64,000 nucleotides of DNA from Candidatus Woesearchaeota archaeon (lineage in GTDB: Archaea > Nanobdellota > Nanobdellia > Woesearchaeales > JAFGPW01): contig JAFGPW010000001.1 in the NCBI GenBank assembly GCA_016935985.1, forward strand, positions 1-64,000, given 5' to 3'. Below are positions 1-12,000 of the stretch, piece by piece (the first letter of the stretch is position 1; each line of letters opens with the position of its first letter). Below the pieces are notes generated by a model that worked only from the letters and a program-made list of their open reading frames with translations, was not told where the DNA came from and made no database searches. The position numbers were made by a program, and so were the translations under genes.

Positions 1-3000
1 CAGGTCTCGTTCGTCCATTGGTAGGCGTAGACCGTGCTCGGGCTCGCTGCGGCAGCGGTCACGTTCATGAGGCCGTAGACCGTGAAGCTCCTTCCGCCGC
101 GCGAGCTGTTGAAGAAGTACTCGGCCGTCCCGTTGAGGGTCGCGTTCCAGACGCCGACCGGCGCGGTGCCGGGGAGCGCGTACGTGCCGGTCCAGAGCCT
201 GCCGTCATAGGGGAGGAGGACGGCGAATGGCGAGCCGCTCGCCGGATAGAGGGTCGCGTTGGACGAGGAGAGGTAGCTTCCGTTGAGGACGCTCGCGTTC
301 TCGGGGCCGAAACTCGCGAGGGTGGCGTTGACGCGCACGGTCTGGCTCTTGTTGTATTTCGCGTCCGGATCGAGGGTCGAGTGGTTGAAAGTGGTGTTGA
401 GCCCGCCGAGGACGATGATGGTCAGCGAGACGTTGCTGTCCGCCACCGGCAGGCTGGTGTAGGTGCCGTTGCCGAACCAGGAGTGGTTGCCGGCATACCG
501 ATCGGCTCCCGGATCCCACAGCAGGCTCGCCTGGCCGGTGGCGTTCGTCATGTTCCAGCCGAGGTAGAGGCCTATCTGGCCGGCAATCGATGGGCCGGTT
601 AGGTTCGCGTAGAAGGTGACATTGACGCCTGCCGGCGCCTCAGGCACGGTCGCGGTGAGGGTGACGGTGTCCGCCACCGCCGCCGAGACGCTGTCGCGGT
701 CGACAAGCGTCCCGTTCGCCGGGCTCATCGCGTTCACGACCGTCTTGGTGATGTTGACGGTCTCGTTCCTCGCCTGGGACTGATAGATCGAGGCGTTGCA
801 GGTCACGTTCCACGAGATGGGGCCGGTCTGGTTGAAGCTCTGGTTGTACTCAAAGAGGCCCGACGTGGCGTTGTAGGTCATGGACGCCAGGGCCGTCCAG
901 CCGCCGGTGAGGTTGAAGGTGATGTTGCACCAGGTGCCGGCGCCGGTGATCGGCTGCCCGGTGAGGTTCGTGTAGTTCGCATAGAAGCCCGTCTGCAGGA
1001 AGATAGGGGTCCAACCGGATATCGGCGGGTCGCCCTCGTCGAAGATGACCAAGTTCGAGAGCCCGAGGACGAAGAACTGGATTGATTTCGACGCGACATC
1101 GCCGCGGAAGTAGTACCGGTCGAGGTCATCGGTGATGTTGCAGGTGAAGTTGATGCTGCCTTTGCTCGGGTAGTCGATGAGGAGCGAGGCGCTACCGCTC
1201 GCGTTTGTGGTGTTCCAGCCGAGCAGCCCCGAGACGTTGTCGTAGAAGGTGATGTTGTAGTCCTGGATCGGCGTCAGGTTTATCTGGTCCTGCAGCGAGC
1301 AGGTGAAGAGCACCGGGTCGTTCTCGACTATGTCGGAATCGTTCTTGGTGAGGGAGGTGATGTTCGCGTAGCTGAGAAGGTTGAAGAAGTAATCTCCCCT
1401 GGTGCGGTTCGTGTTCGAGTAGTTGTCGATCCCAAACATCGCGCGTACCTGGAGCGGCCCGTTCTTGATGAATATCGTGGTGTTCGACATGTTGAGCGTG
1501 TAGTTCGCGGTCGCGGTGATGCCGTCTATCGACTGTGAGTAGTTGATATAGGCGCCCGATCCGTTATGCATCAGGAAGGTGTTGTTCAGGTCCCAGTTGT
1601 CCTGCCAGGTGGCTGCGACCCACAGGGTCTGGTTCCTCGTCAGGTTCGAGTTGTTGGCGTACTGAGCGGTCCAGCTACTCCACCGCGGCGGCATCTCGTC
1701 GACCATGCTGATGTTGAGGATTTCCCCTCCGACGACGACTGAGAAGAGCCGTGAGGGGTCTGCGGTGATGTTGCAGGAATAGTTGAAGACGCCTATCGCG
1801 TCGACGTCCGCCGAGGCGTTCGCGTAGCCCGTTGTGTTGGAGAGGTCCCAGCCGATGAGAGCTCCCTTGTCGTTGTGGAAGGTCACGTTGACGTTCTTCG
1901 CGGCGAGGCCGCTGTCGATGTCCTTCACCCGGCAGCGGAGCTCGACCGTGCCGTCGCCGAACGCGGGATTTATGCTGACGTTCTGTGGGTCGGGAATCAC
2001 CGCAGACTCGTTGATGCTGATGTTCCTCCACCGGTTGACGTTAATGGTGAACCTGAAGCGGATGGGATGATAGCTCGCTCCCCAGAGGCGCTCGTCGTGC
2101 CTGCCCGGCATCGTCCGGTTCTCCTCGCTGACGAGCAGGGTGAAGGTGCCGTTCTCGCCGATACCCCAATCGTCGTCCGGGCTCATGATGAAGGAGAAGG
2201 TGTACTGGTTCTGCTCGAGCCAAGTGTCCCAGCCGCCGAACTCATCGACGCCCTGCTCGAGGTTCTCCGATGAGCTGTAGGCGAAGTCGATGATGTTGCT
2301 GCTGTTGTCCTTGTCCATGTCGGCGAGGTAGATGCTGTAGATGTCGTCGATCTCAGCGGTCGTGATCGTCCGCTTGGACCAGGAGCCGGTCATCGGCGTC
2401 CCGTCGTTCTCGTACCAATAGATGTCCCTGCCGTCCCAGTTGTTGTACACGACATCGACGTCGCCGTCTGCGTCGATGTCGCCCACTCCGACGCTCCCCT
2501 CGATCTCCCCCGTGTCCTCGATCTCGAGGTTGCCGGTGGAGCTCTCGATGGTATACCGCGTCCAGCCGCCGTTGAAGGGCGTCCCGTCGTTCTCGAACCA
2601 GGAGAGCGTCTCATCGTCGTTGATCAGCGCGACGATGTCGAGGTAGCCGTCATCATCGATGTCGGCGACCGCGATGTCATGGCCGAGGTCGAGGAACCCG
2701 GTGCCGTAGACAGCGCGGGTGATCGTCCAGGCGTCGTCGAAGGCGTCCCCGTCGTACGGCATGTCGTTGCGGAGCACGGTTATCTGGCTCGTGCTCTTGC
2801 CTTCGGTTATCGCCACGTCGTAGTAGCCATCGTTGTCGAAGTCGCCCACCGCGACCCGGTTGCATATGCTCGCAGTGTAGATCGTCGTGTCGGCCCATGC
2901 GCCAGAGAAGGGCGTGCCGTCGTTCTCGTAGGCGATGAGGCTGTTATAGACGCCCCCGCAGGCGACGACGTCCAGATCCCCGTCGCCGTCGAGGTCGATG

Positions 3001-6000
3001 AACGCGCCGCCGCGCGCCTGGATGTCGTTCCCCGCAATCGGGTCGAGCTCGTTCTGCGCCCATTCGCCGCTGAAAGGCGTCCCGTCGTTCTCCATGACCT
3101 GCAGGCTGTCCCCGCCATCGTCGTCCATGCCGGCGAGCGCGTCGAGGTCCCCGTCGCCGTCGAGGTCGCCCCACGCAACGAAGAGGACCTCGTCGGTGGC
3201 CCCGGTATCGGCGTCGTTCTCTGTCCAGCTCGTGCCTCCCCCGTTGTTGCCGACGGCATGCACGTCGTAGTCCTGGTTCGCGATCAGGACGTCGACGGTC
3301 CCTGACCTGTCGAGGTCCTCGGCCGCGATGTGGTTCGCATCGGTCCCCGAGGAGGTGATGGTCGAGCCGAGCGGCCAATCTCCCGCCGTGGGCGTGTTGT
3401 TGTTCTCGCGCCACCGCGCCTCGGGCGACTGATCGCCGGTCGCGACCGCGATGTCGAGGTCTCCCGTGACATAGCCGGTCTCGCCGACCTCGGTGTCGTC
3501 GGTGTAGTTCACCTGGCTGCCGTTCACCGAGACGAAGACGTCGTCCTGGCGCGCGCCGTCGTCGGTCACGATGGCGGTCGTGACGACGTATTCGGGGGAG
3601 CCGGTCGTGTCGACGAGCGAGAACCTGCTGTCGGCGACGAGCATGGTCTCCCTCTGGTGGTCCGCGTCGATCGAGAGGTTATCGCCCGGCTGGACGATCA
3701 CGTGAACGAGGTAGTCGCTGTAGTTGTAGACCCCTTCCCATTCGTCGGCGAGGCCCACGTCCTGGACCGTGCCGTCGAGCTCGAGCTGGAGGAAGCTCTC
3801 GGTGAAGATGAGCAGGTCGTTCGACCGGTCCGTGTCGCCGAAGGTGTCGTAGACGAAGACGCGCGCGTTGTAGGCGCCGGCCGCAGCGTCGAGCCCGAGG
3901 TAGAGGCCCTCCGAGACCTCGTCGTCGCCCAGGTAGTAGTAGTCGCCCGCGACATCGGAGATGTTGCAGGTGATGTTCTCAGGCCCGTACGTGCTGTCGT
4001 AGTAGGAGGTGGTGAGCCATCCGGTGGGGCCGGTCGTGCCGGTCGTGATGATGCCGGTGACGTCGCTCCAAATCGTGGCCGTGTAGCCGGCGACGCCCTC
4101 GAGCGTCTCCGTGTCCTGCACCTGGCAGCTGATCGTGACCCAGGCCGGATCGGGGTTGTTCGGGTTGGGGATCGAGAGGACGGGCGAGACGTTGCTCCAG
4201 AGATAGAACCAATGGGCGGGCACGGTGTGGTTGGCGTTGTCGCCGAGGTCGAGAGCGTGCATCGCCGTGACGTTGACGAGGCCGACCGTGGGGAACTCGG
4301 CCGAATCCGCGAACGGGAGCGTGCGGTTGGCCCAGCTCTCGTTCGCGTCCTCCAGCGTCGGGAAGGGGATGACGGTGTAGTTGGCGCGCGCGCCGGTGCC
4401 GTTGTGGTCAACGAACGCCTGGTCGAGCTGGAAGTTGTCGGTCCAGTAGGAGGTGGCGGCGACGGCCGTCGTGCGGTTGACGTGAGCGCCGTCTGTGACG
4501 ACCGAGGAGTCGCTATAGACGAGGTTCCAAAGGCTCCAGAGAGGGATGATCGGGTCCTGGGTGATGATGTACGTGTCGGCGGTGTCGTTCGCGTAGAGGT
4601 ACCTTGAGAGGTTATTGCCGATGGCGCAGGTGACGAGGATCGGCTCGGTGACGTTCACGACGATTCCTATCATGCCGCTCGCGTTGGTGAGGTAGGTCCC
4701 GTTGAAGCCGGTGGTGTTGAAGGTGAGGTTGACCGCGTAGCCGGAGACGTTCTCTCCGGTGAAGGTGTCGGACACGCGGCAGACGGCGAGCGCCGTCTGG
4801 TTGAACTCGCCGACGCTTCCCGGATCCGCAGAGACGATGACGTTCGCGAAGCTGTAGAGGTCGAAGCGGAGGTCGTAGGGGGTGTGGTTCAGGTTGCCCT
4901 GCGAGTCGACGCCCGAGAGCGAGTTCACCCGTATCGGCCCCCGATGCGGGAACGACGATATGTTGGCGAGGTCGAAGGCGAAGGTCGCGGTGTCGCTCAC
5001 CCGGCTGGCGTTGAGGCCGTCGGTGTAGTTCGCCCGCTCACCTGAGCCGTTGTGCTCGGCCGAGCCGTTCGCGACGAGGTAGTTGTCGGAGACGTTGAAG
5101 GAGAACTGCCAGTCCTGCGTCCGGTTGAGCTGCGAGTTGTTCGCCACGTTCGAGCTGATGCTGAGGAGGATCGGCGGGATGTCGTCGACGATAGTGAGCG
5201 TGAATTCCTCCGAGCCGTCCTCTCCGACATGGTCCCCGTTCGCGGCGTCCTCGGTCGCGTTGCAGGTGATGCGGGCGCTCCCGAAGAGCGTCGTGTTGTA
5301 GGCGTATTCGGCCCATCCGGTCGCGTTCGTGGCCGCCTTCCCGAGAAGGGTGCCGTTCTCGTAGAACGACAGGTTGTAGCCGTAGGCCTCATGCTTGTCC
5401 CCGAGCGTGTCCTGGTCCCTCGCGTGGCAGAGTATCGTCACCGGCGTCGAGGGGAACGGCGGGTCCTGCAGGCTCGCGTTGACCGTGTCGGGGATGATCC
5501 GTCCGCGGTCGATCTCGACATAGCCCCCGCCGCCGGCTTCTTCGCCCACGGTCCATGACCACCTGATGCGGAGCGGCTTCCTGACGACCCAGAAGTTCTG
5601 TGGGTAGGTCTTCATGTTGTGGCCGGTATAATCGTCGTCGATGATCAGGTCAAGGGTGCTCGTCTCGCCCGACCAGTCGGCGTCGGGGCTGAAGATGAAG
5701 GCGAAGGTGCTGTTCTGCCCGGCAGACAGGTTGTCATAGCCTGAGAACTCCGCTCCGTCGACCCCTTCCTCCAGGTTCTCGCTCGCGTTGGTGAAGAAGT
5801 CGAGGATGTTGCTGTTCTCGTCGTTGTCGAGGTCCTCGACCGCCACCGAGAAGACGTCGTCTCCGACATCAGCATACGCGTCGAAGGCCGCGGCGAACGT
5901 GCCTCCCCCGAGGTTCTCGTAGATCTCGATGTCGTCGCCGAGGTGGCCGACGATGACGTCGAGGTCGCCGTCCATGTCGATGTCGGCGAGCTCGACCGCG

Positions 6001-9000
6001 TAGAGGTCGCCCTCTGACGAGAGGCCGACAGTCGACTGCGAGGGGTCGGGGTCGCCGAACGGCGTGCTGTCCATCATGTACCAGTATATGTCGTCATCGG
6101 CCGTTCTCGGGGCGACGAGGTCGGGGACGCCGTCGCCGTCGATGTCGCCGGCATCGAGGTTCCATGCGTCGTTCCCGATGTCATTGTCGATGTCATCGGT
6201 CGTCCAGTCGGAGCCGAGGGGCGTCCCGTCGTTCTCTGATACCTGCACCGCGTCGCCGTTATCCGTCGCCGCCACGTCGATCCAGCCATCGCCGTCGAAG
6301 TCTGCCGCGACGACGGAGAGCACGTCGCTCCCGGCGTCGTCAACGCGGACGTTCGTCCAGCCGCCGTCGAACGGGCTCTGGTCGTTCTGGGCCCAGTAGA
6401 CGTCCATGTCGTAGGTCTGCCCTCCCCAGTCGTCGTCGACCGCGAAGACGAGGTCGAGGAAGCCGTCACGGTCGATGTCGGCGGCATCGATCATGTTCAT
6501 GTCGGAGTCGCCGTTGAGCACGGTCGTCCGGGCCCAGTCGTCCCCCCAGGGCGTCCCGTCGTTCCGGATGACGTACACGTCCTCGCCGGCGGAGTTGGTG
6601 TACGCGATGTCGAGCCAGCCGTCGTTGTCGAAGTCGCCTACCGTGACTGAGCGGATGTCGCTGTCGCCGGAGTCCTCGAGGTCCCAGCTGCAGGTGAACG
6701 AGGCGCCGCCGTCGTTCCTGCAGCCGCGTATGTCGTCCGAATCGTCGCCGTAGATGATATCCATGTCGCCATCGCGGTCGAGGTCGACGATGTAGGTGGC
6801 CCTCGTGTCGGCGCCGGTGTCGTACACGTTGGTCCTCGACCAGGTGCCGAGGAGGGAGGTGCCGTTGTTGATGATGATCTGCCCTTCGGTCGACCCGCCA
6901 CCGTCCAGGCCATAGGCGATGTCGGGGTCGCCGCGAATGTGGCCTACCTCAAAGACGCTCGCGTCGTCGCTGAGGTTCGCGCCGGGTCCCGCCGTGACGA
7001 AGATGTCCGCGTCCTGGCCGCCGTCGGTGGCGACGAGCCCTGTCGTGATGACGTATTCGGGGACCCCCACGTAGTTGTCCGCCTCGCCGAATCGGTGGTC
7101 CGCGATGATGACGGTCTCGCCGTGGTAGTCGGCGTCGAGCGAGAGGTCCGTATCGGGGTTGATTACGATTTCGACGAGGTAGGTGGTGCCGTTCGCGAGG
7201 GCTATCCCGAGGTCGCCGAAGTCGTAGACCGAGCCGTTCACCACGAGGCCGGTGATCGCGTCCTCGGCGACGAGGGTATCGTCGGCACGGGTCGCGGTGC
7301 CGTTGGTGTCGTAGATGTAGATGCTCGTATAGTTGGCGCTCATGCCCGCTGTCGCGGCGGTGAAGGTGCAGGTGACGTCGATCGCGTTCTCCCCGCTGGA
7401 TTCGTTGCTGTCGGCGATGAAGAGGGCGGAGTAGGTCGCCGCTGATGCGTTCTCGCACTCAAAGGCGACCGTCACTGAATCGTCCTCGTCGATGTCAGTG
7501 CCGTTCGTGAAGTTGTGGGATATCTGGGAGCAGTTGCCCTGCGCGCACCAGACCGTGACGTTGCCGTGGTCGGCCAGGAGGGCGGAGAGGTTCGCGAATA
7601 GGGTGAGGTTCCCGAGGGAGACGTCCTGCGACCCATCCAGGGAGTTGGGGGACCACCGGAGCGGATTGTCGATGATCCTGACGATCGCATCCCTGGTCGC
7701 GTTGTCGGGGACGTTCGTGTTGTTGCTCTCGACGAGGATCCGCAGGTTGTGCTCGGTGTAGCCCTGACCGGTCGCGTTCAGCGTCCAGGAGACGGTGCAG
7801 CTCTCGCCGGCGTCGATCGCGCAGGCCTGCGGGGTCTCGTCGAGCGTGGTGAAGGGCGTCCCGGAGGCGCCGATGAACGTGCCGAGCACCTGCTGGGTGC
7901 CGCGGCCGACGGCCGGCTCCGGCGAGACGTAGCGTCTGCCGTAGAACTGTCCAGGATAGTAGGAGACGTTCGCCTCCTGGTAGCCGGTGGCGCCGGGCGG
8001 GTCGATGCAGAGGAGCGCGAGGTCGATCCCCGCCCATTCGTTCATCCAGTAGACGCTCCAGTAGGGCTCGCCGGCGGTGAGGGTGCGGGCGCCGACGGTC
8101 CCGCCGGTCACGCAGGAGTAGGGGGGTCCGCCGCCCTGCGGCGCGTGGCCGCCGTACCAGTAGGCGACGATGTCGTAGCTGCCCTGCTCGTCGGTCGCGT
8201 TCATGCCCGGGCCGTAGTTGTCGCTGACGGTCATGACGTACTCGCTCGCGTCGTCGCTATTGGAGAGGAAGGTGTAGGATCCTGTCGCGCTCGGCATGAA
8301 CAGCCACCTGAACTGGAGGTTATAGTACTCGTCGGTGCTGAAGGGATTGACCATCCAATGTATCTTCTCGACGAGGCCGTCTCCGAAGAACTCGTAGTAG
8401 GGGGCGTTCCCGACCTGGCTCTTGATGGTGTCGATGTCGGTGTTGCCGGAAGGGTAGTAGCAGTCGCCGGTCCCGCTCGCGCCGTCGTAGCTGCAGTCAC
8501 TCACCTGGAGATAGATGTAGTCCTCGAAGAAGGTCTCCGAGACATTGGAGAGATCAGTGTTGGAACTGTTGCCGTAATACATCCAGAAGGTATCGCCGTC
8601 CGTATCGATGGAGACGTCCATCTGCACCCAGATCCTCGCCTCCTCATCGTCCGCGTCGCAGCTCTCGGTCCAGTGGGGGAGGCGATCCTGGCTGTCCTCG
8701 TCGGAGAAGCGGATGTCGGTGCAGTTGCCCGACCAGTCGAAGAATGAAGGCACCATGCTGCCGGTGAGGTTGAGCAGCACCTGGTAGTCGGTGGTCGGCG
8801 TGCTCGAGTCCTGGGTCGTCGCGACGTACTGGCGGCGGTAGGGGCTCGTGAAGTCGTACCAGCCGGTGGCCTCTGACTCGAGCAGCAGGTAAGCGGAGAC
8901 GTTCTCGCAGCTGCCCGCGCTGCCCGCGCACTGCACCGTGGCGTTCACGTCGAAGTCCTCATAGATGTCGCGGTCATTGACGTAGCTCGTGCTGAGCGTG

Positions 9001-12000
9001 GTGAACTCAGGGTGCAGGCTGAGCACCGGGTCGAAGGCGGTGTCCTGGACGCTCATGTTCTGGTTCGCGAAGGTGAGCGTGATCGTCGCGTAGCCGGCGA
9101 TATTCATGTAGTTGCTGACGCTCGCGTTCGGCCGGTCGCAGGAGAAGTCCGGGTAGACTATCCTCGTGAACCGGAAGGACTCGTCGCCCGACTGCTCGTC
9201 GTAGTCCCGCGTCTCGCCGTCCTCGGCGACGAAGAGCACCTGGTGCTGGAGGTAGACCTCACCGCACATGACGTTGAGGAACCGCATCTCGTCGACGGTC
9301 GCGTTGTCGTCGCGGCCGACCTCCTCCCAACGGCTGTTGTTGGTCGTGATCGTGAGGTTGCCTACCCCCGTCGTGTTGAAATAGACTGTCCAGACGTCGC
9401 CGTCGCGGAGGTACTCGACAGGATTGAGGATGGTGATCGAGAGCTCGTAGGTCTCGTTCGAGAGGTGCGGCACCACCCATTCGATCGCCTCGACGAGGCC
9501 GTCGCTGTTCTCATCGACGTAGCCGAGGCCTGCAACCCGCTCGCGGACCCCCTCGGTGGTGCGGTAGAGCGCGATGGACGATTCGGGCGCCGGCGCGATG
9601 GAAAGCCGCGTGGTGATGTTCTCGTAGTGGGTCTCTGAAGAGACAGTGATCCTCTTGGTCTTCGCCCGCCCGTCCGTCACCACGATCTTCGGCGCCTCGG
9701 TCTCGTAGGTTATCTCGAGAGATTCGGTCCCTTCGGGAAGCCCTGCTGCCTCGATGGTCACGTCTGTGGTGGTAGGGTCCTCGATCGCCTGCCTGAGCCC
9801 GACCGCGCTGCGGGGGGCCGTGGCTGCGAGGGTGTCACGCATCTGCTCGAGGCGGTCCTTGAGGGCCTTGTTGCGCACCCTATCGGATGCGCGGTCCGCA
9901 GCCTCGGCGCGCGCGAGGTCGGCCTCTGCGCTCGCGAGCAGGTAGTCGGTGAGGTCGGCCTCGGTCCCGCCGGCATGCACCGTGAACGCGGAGGGGTCGA
10001 GGGGCTCGACGCCGAGGGCGGTGCGCCTGCTCGCCGAGAGGCTGACGAGGTTCTTCGGGAGATCCACCGCGACGCCGGCGCCCTCCATCGGGACCGTGAG
10101 CGTCCAGGTGACCGGCTCGCCGGCGACGGCGGGGCCCTGGACCGGCGTGAGACCGGCGACACGAGTCATGTTGGTCACGTTCGCGATGATGTCCGTCGCG
10201 TTCGCCGGAGCCGTCATGTCGACGACGGTGATATTGAGAGGGGCTGTCGCCTCGGCGGCGGCCGGGGAGTAGCGCTCCTCCTCGTTAGGGGTCGAGTACC
10301 AGGAGACCTTCCTGAACCTGAAGGCGTCGGCGACGACGAGGCCGTTCGTCGCCTGGGTCTGGATCTCGAGGAAGCTCCCCGGCCCGAGGTCATAGGCGCC
10401 GATGTACTGCCACATCCCGCCGCCGGTGCGCTCGTTGAGGAGCACGGCCGACTCGCCGTCGAGCGCGTGGACGATGAGCGGGACGTTCGTCGCGAACGCC
10501 GAGTCCGACGGGTACCAGGCATAGATCTCATAGCCGTCGGCAGGGAGCCCCGGCACGTAACGGACGGTCTTCCTGCCCTTCTCGATGTTGAGGTCATGGA
10601 CGTAGTCGGTGCCGTGATAGCCGCGGACCTGCTTGTCCGACACCCACCTGCCGGAGAGCCGCGCCTCCTTGTTCGAGATGGTGGTCTCGGTGGGGAAGTC
10701 CCGATTGGGGTAATAGGTGTAGGTGACGTTCGTGTCAGGAGTGTTGTAGTAGATGTAGACCGTCGCCTCGTAGCCCGCCTCGAGGGCGTCGATTGCGAAG
10801 AGCAGCTGGCCTGACCGCGTCTGCTCGTCATAGGTCAGGAACTCGTACGGGGCCGGTTCAAGGCAGAACCCCTGTGCCGAGGAGTCATAGCGGGGGACGA
10901 GTATCTGGATGGTCGCGGGGTCCGCGATGTCATCGAGGTCGATGAAGCTTCGCACGACGAACAGGTCGTGCCAGACCGCGAGCGGCTCGCGCACCGAGAT
11001 CGGGATCCTGCGGGTCAGGTTCTCATGGTACCAGGCGGAGAAGGACAGGTGGTGGCGCCGGTTGTTGGCAGGGACAGCGTCGAGGTACTCGCTGCCTGAC
11101 GGCGTGATGAGCGAGGCCTCGATTATGCAGGGGCAGGAGAGCCGCTCCTGGGCCTCTTCCGGTATGATGAATGCGACCGTCGTCTCGTCAGCAGGCCCGA
11201 TCTCCATCGGCAGGGTCTCGGCATGCGTGGTCGTGAGGTCGGTCATCGCGAGCATCAGGGACGCATGCTTCTCGGCATCGTCCCGGTTCGCGACCGTGAC
11301 CTCGACCGTCTCCGGCGAGTCCTCATCGAACGCGATCGCGGTGACCGCAAGGTCGTCCACATACGCCTGCTCCTTCGTGATGAAGTAGCTGATGTTGACC
11401 CGGTCGATGACGGTCGCCCGGACCGAGGGGTCCTTCGCCGAGATGGCCGTTATGTTGATGGTGTCGGTGATGCCCACCGGCACGCTCTCCGAGTAGTAGA
11501 GCTCGATCGAGACTCCCTCGCTCCCCAGCGCCGGTATGAAGCCCGTGTCCTTCATGCCGTTGCGGTTGGTGTCGGAAAGGAGGCCGCCGTCGCTGCCGTA
11601 GACGAGCGCTGTCGCGTATTCGGCCGTGATGACGAGGTCGATGTTGTCGCCGAGCCGCGGGTCGTTGTTGGTGATGGTGTGATCGTACGTGACGATGGTG
11701 CCGCGCATGGTCTCCCGCCAGTAGGAGGGGGTGATGGAGAGCGACGGGACGGCGGAATGGACCTGGAGCGGGACCTGCGCGCCCGCCGTGACGCCACCCG
11801 TCGAGCGCGCGGTTATGGCGGCCGGGTACGTGTTGGGCATGGCCGCCTCCGGCACGGTGAAGGAGGTGGTCATCAGTTGCCATGCCGGACCGCTGGCATT
11901 GGTCTCGAGGGTGAGCTCGAGGTCTGCCTTCGAGCCGTTCTCCGCATCGAGGATACCCGTCACCCTGACCTCTGCGCCGAGGATGTCCTTCTCGCCGAAG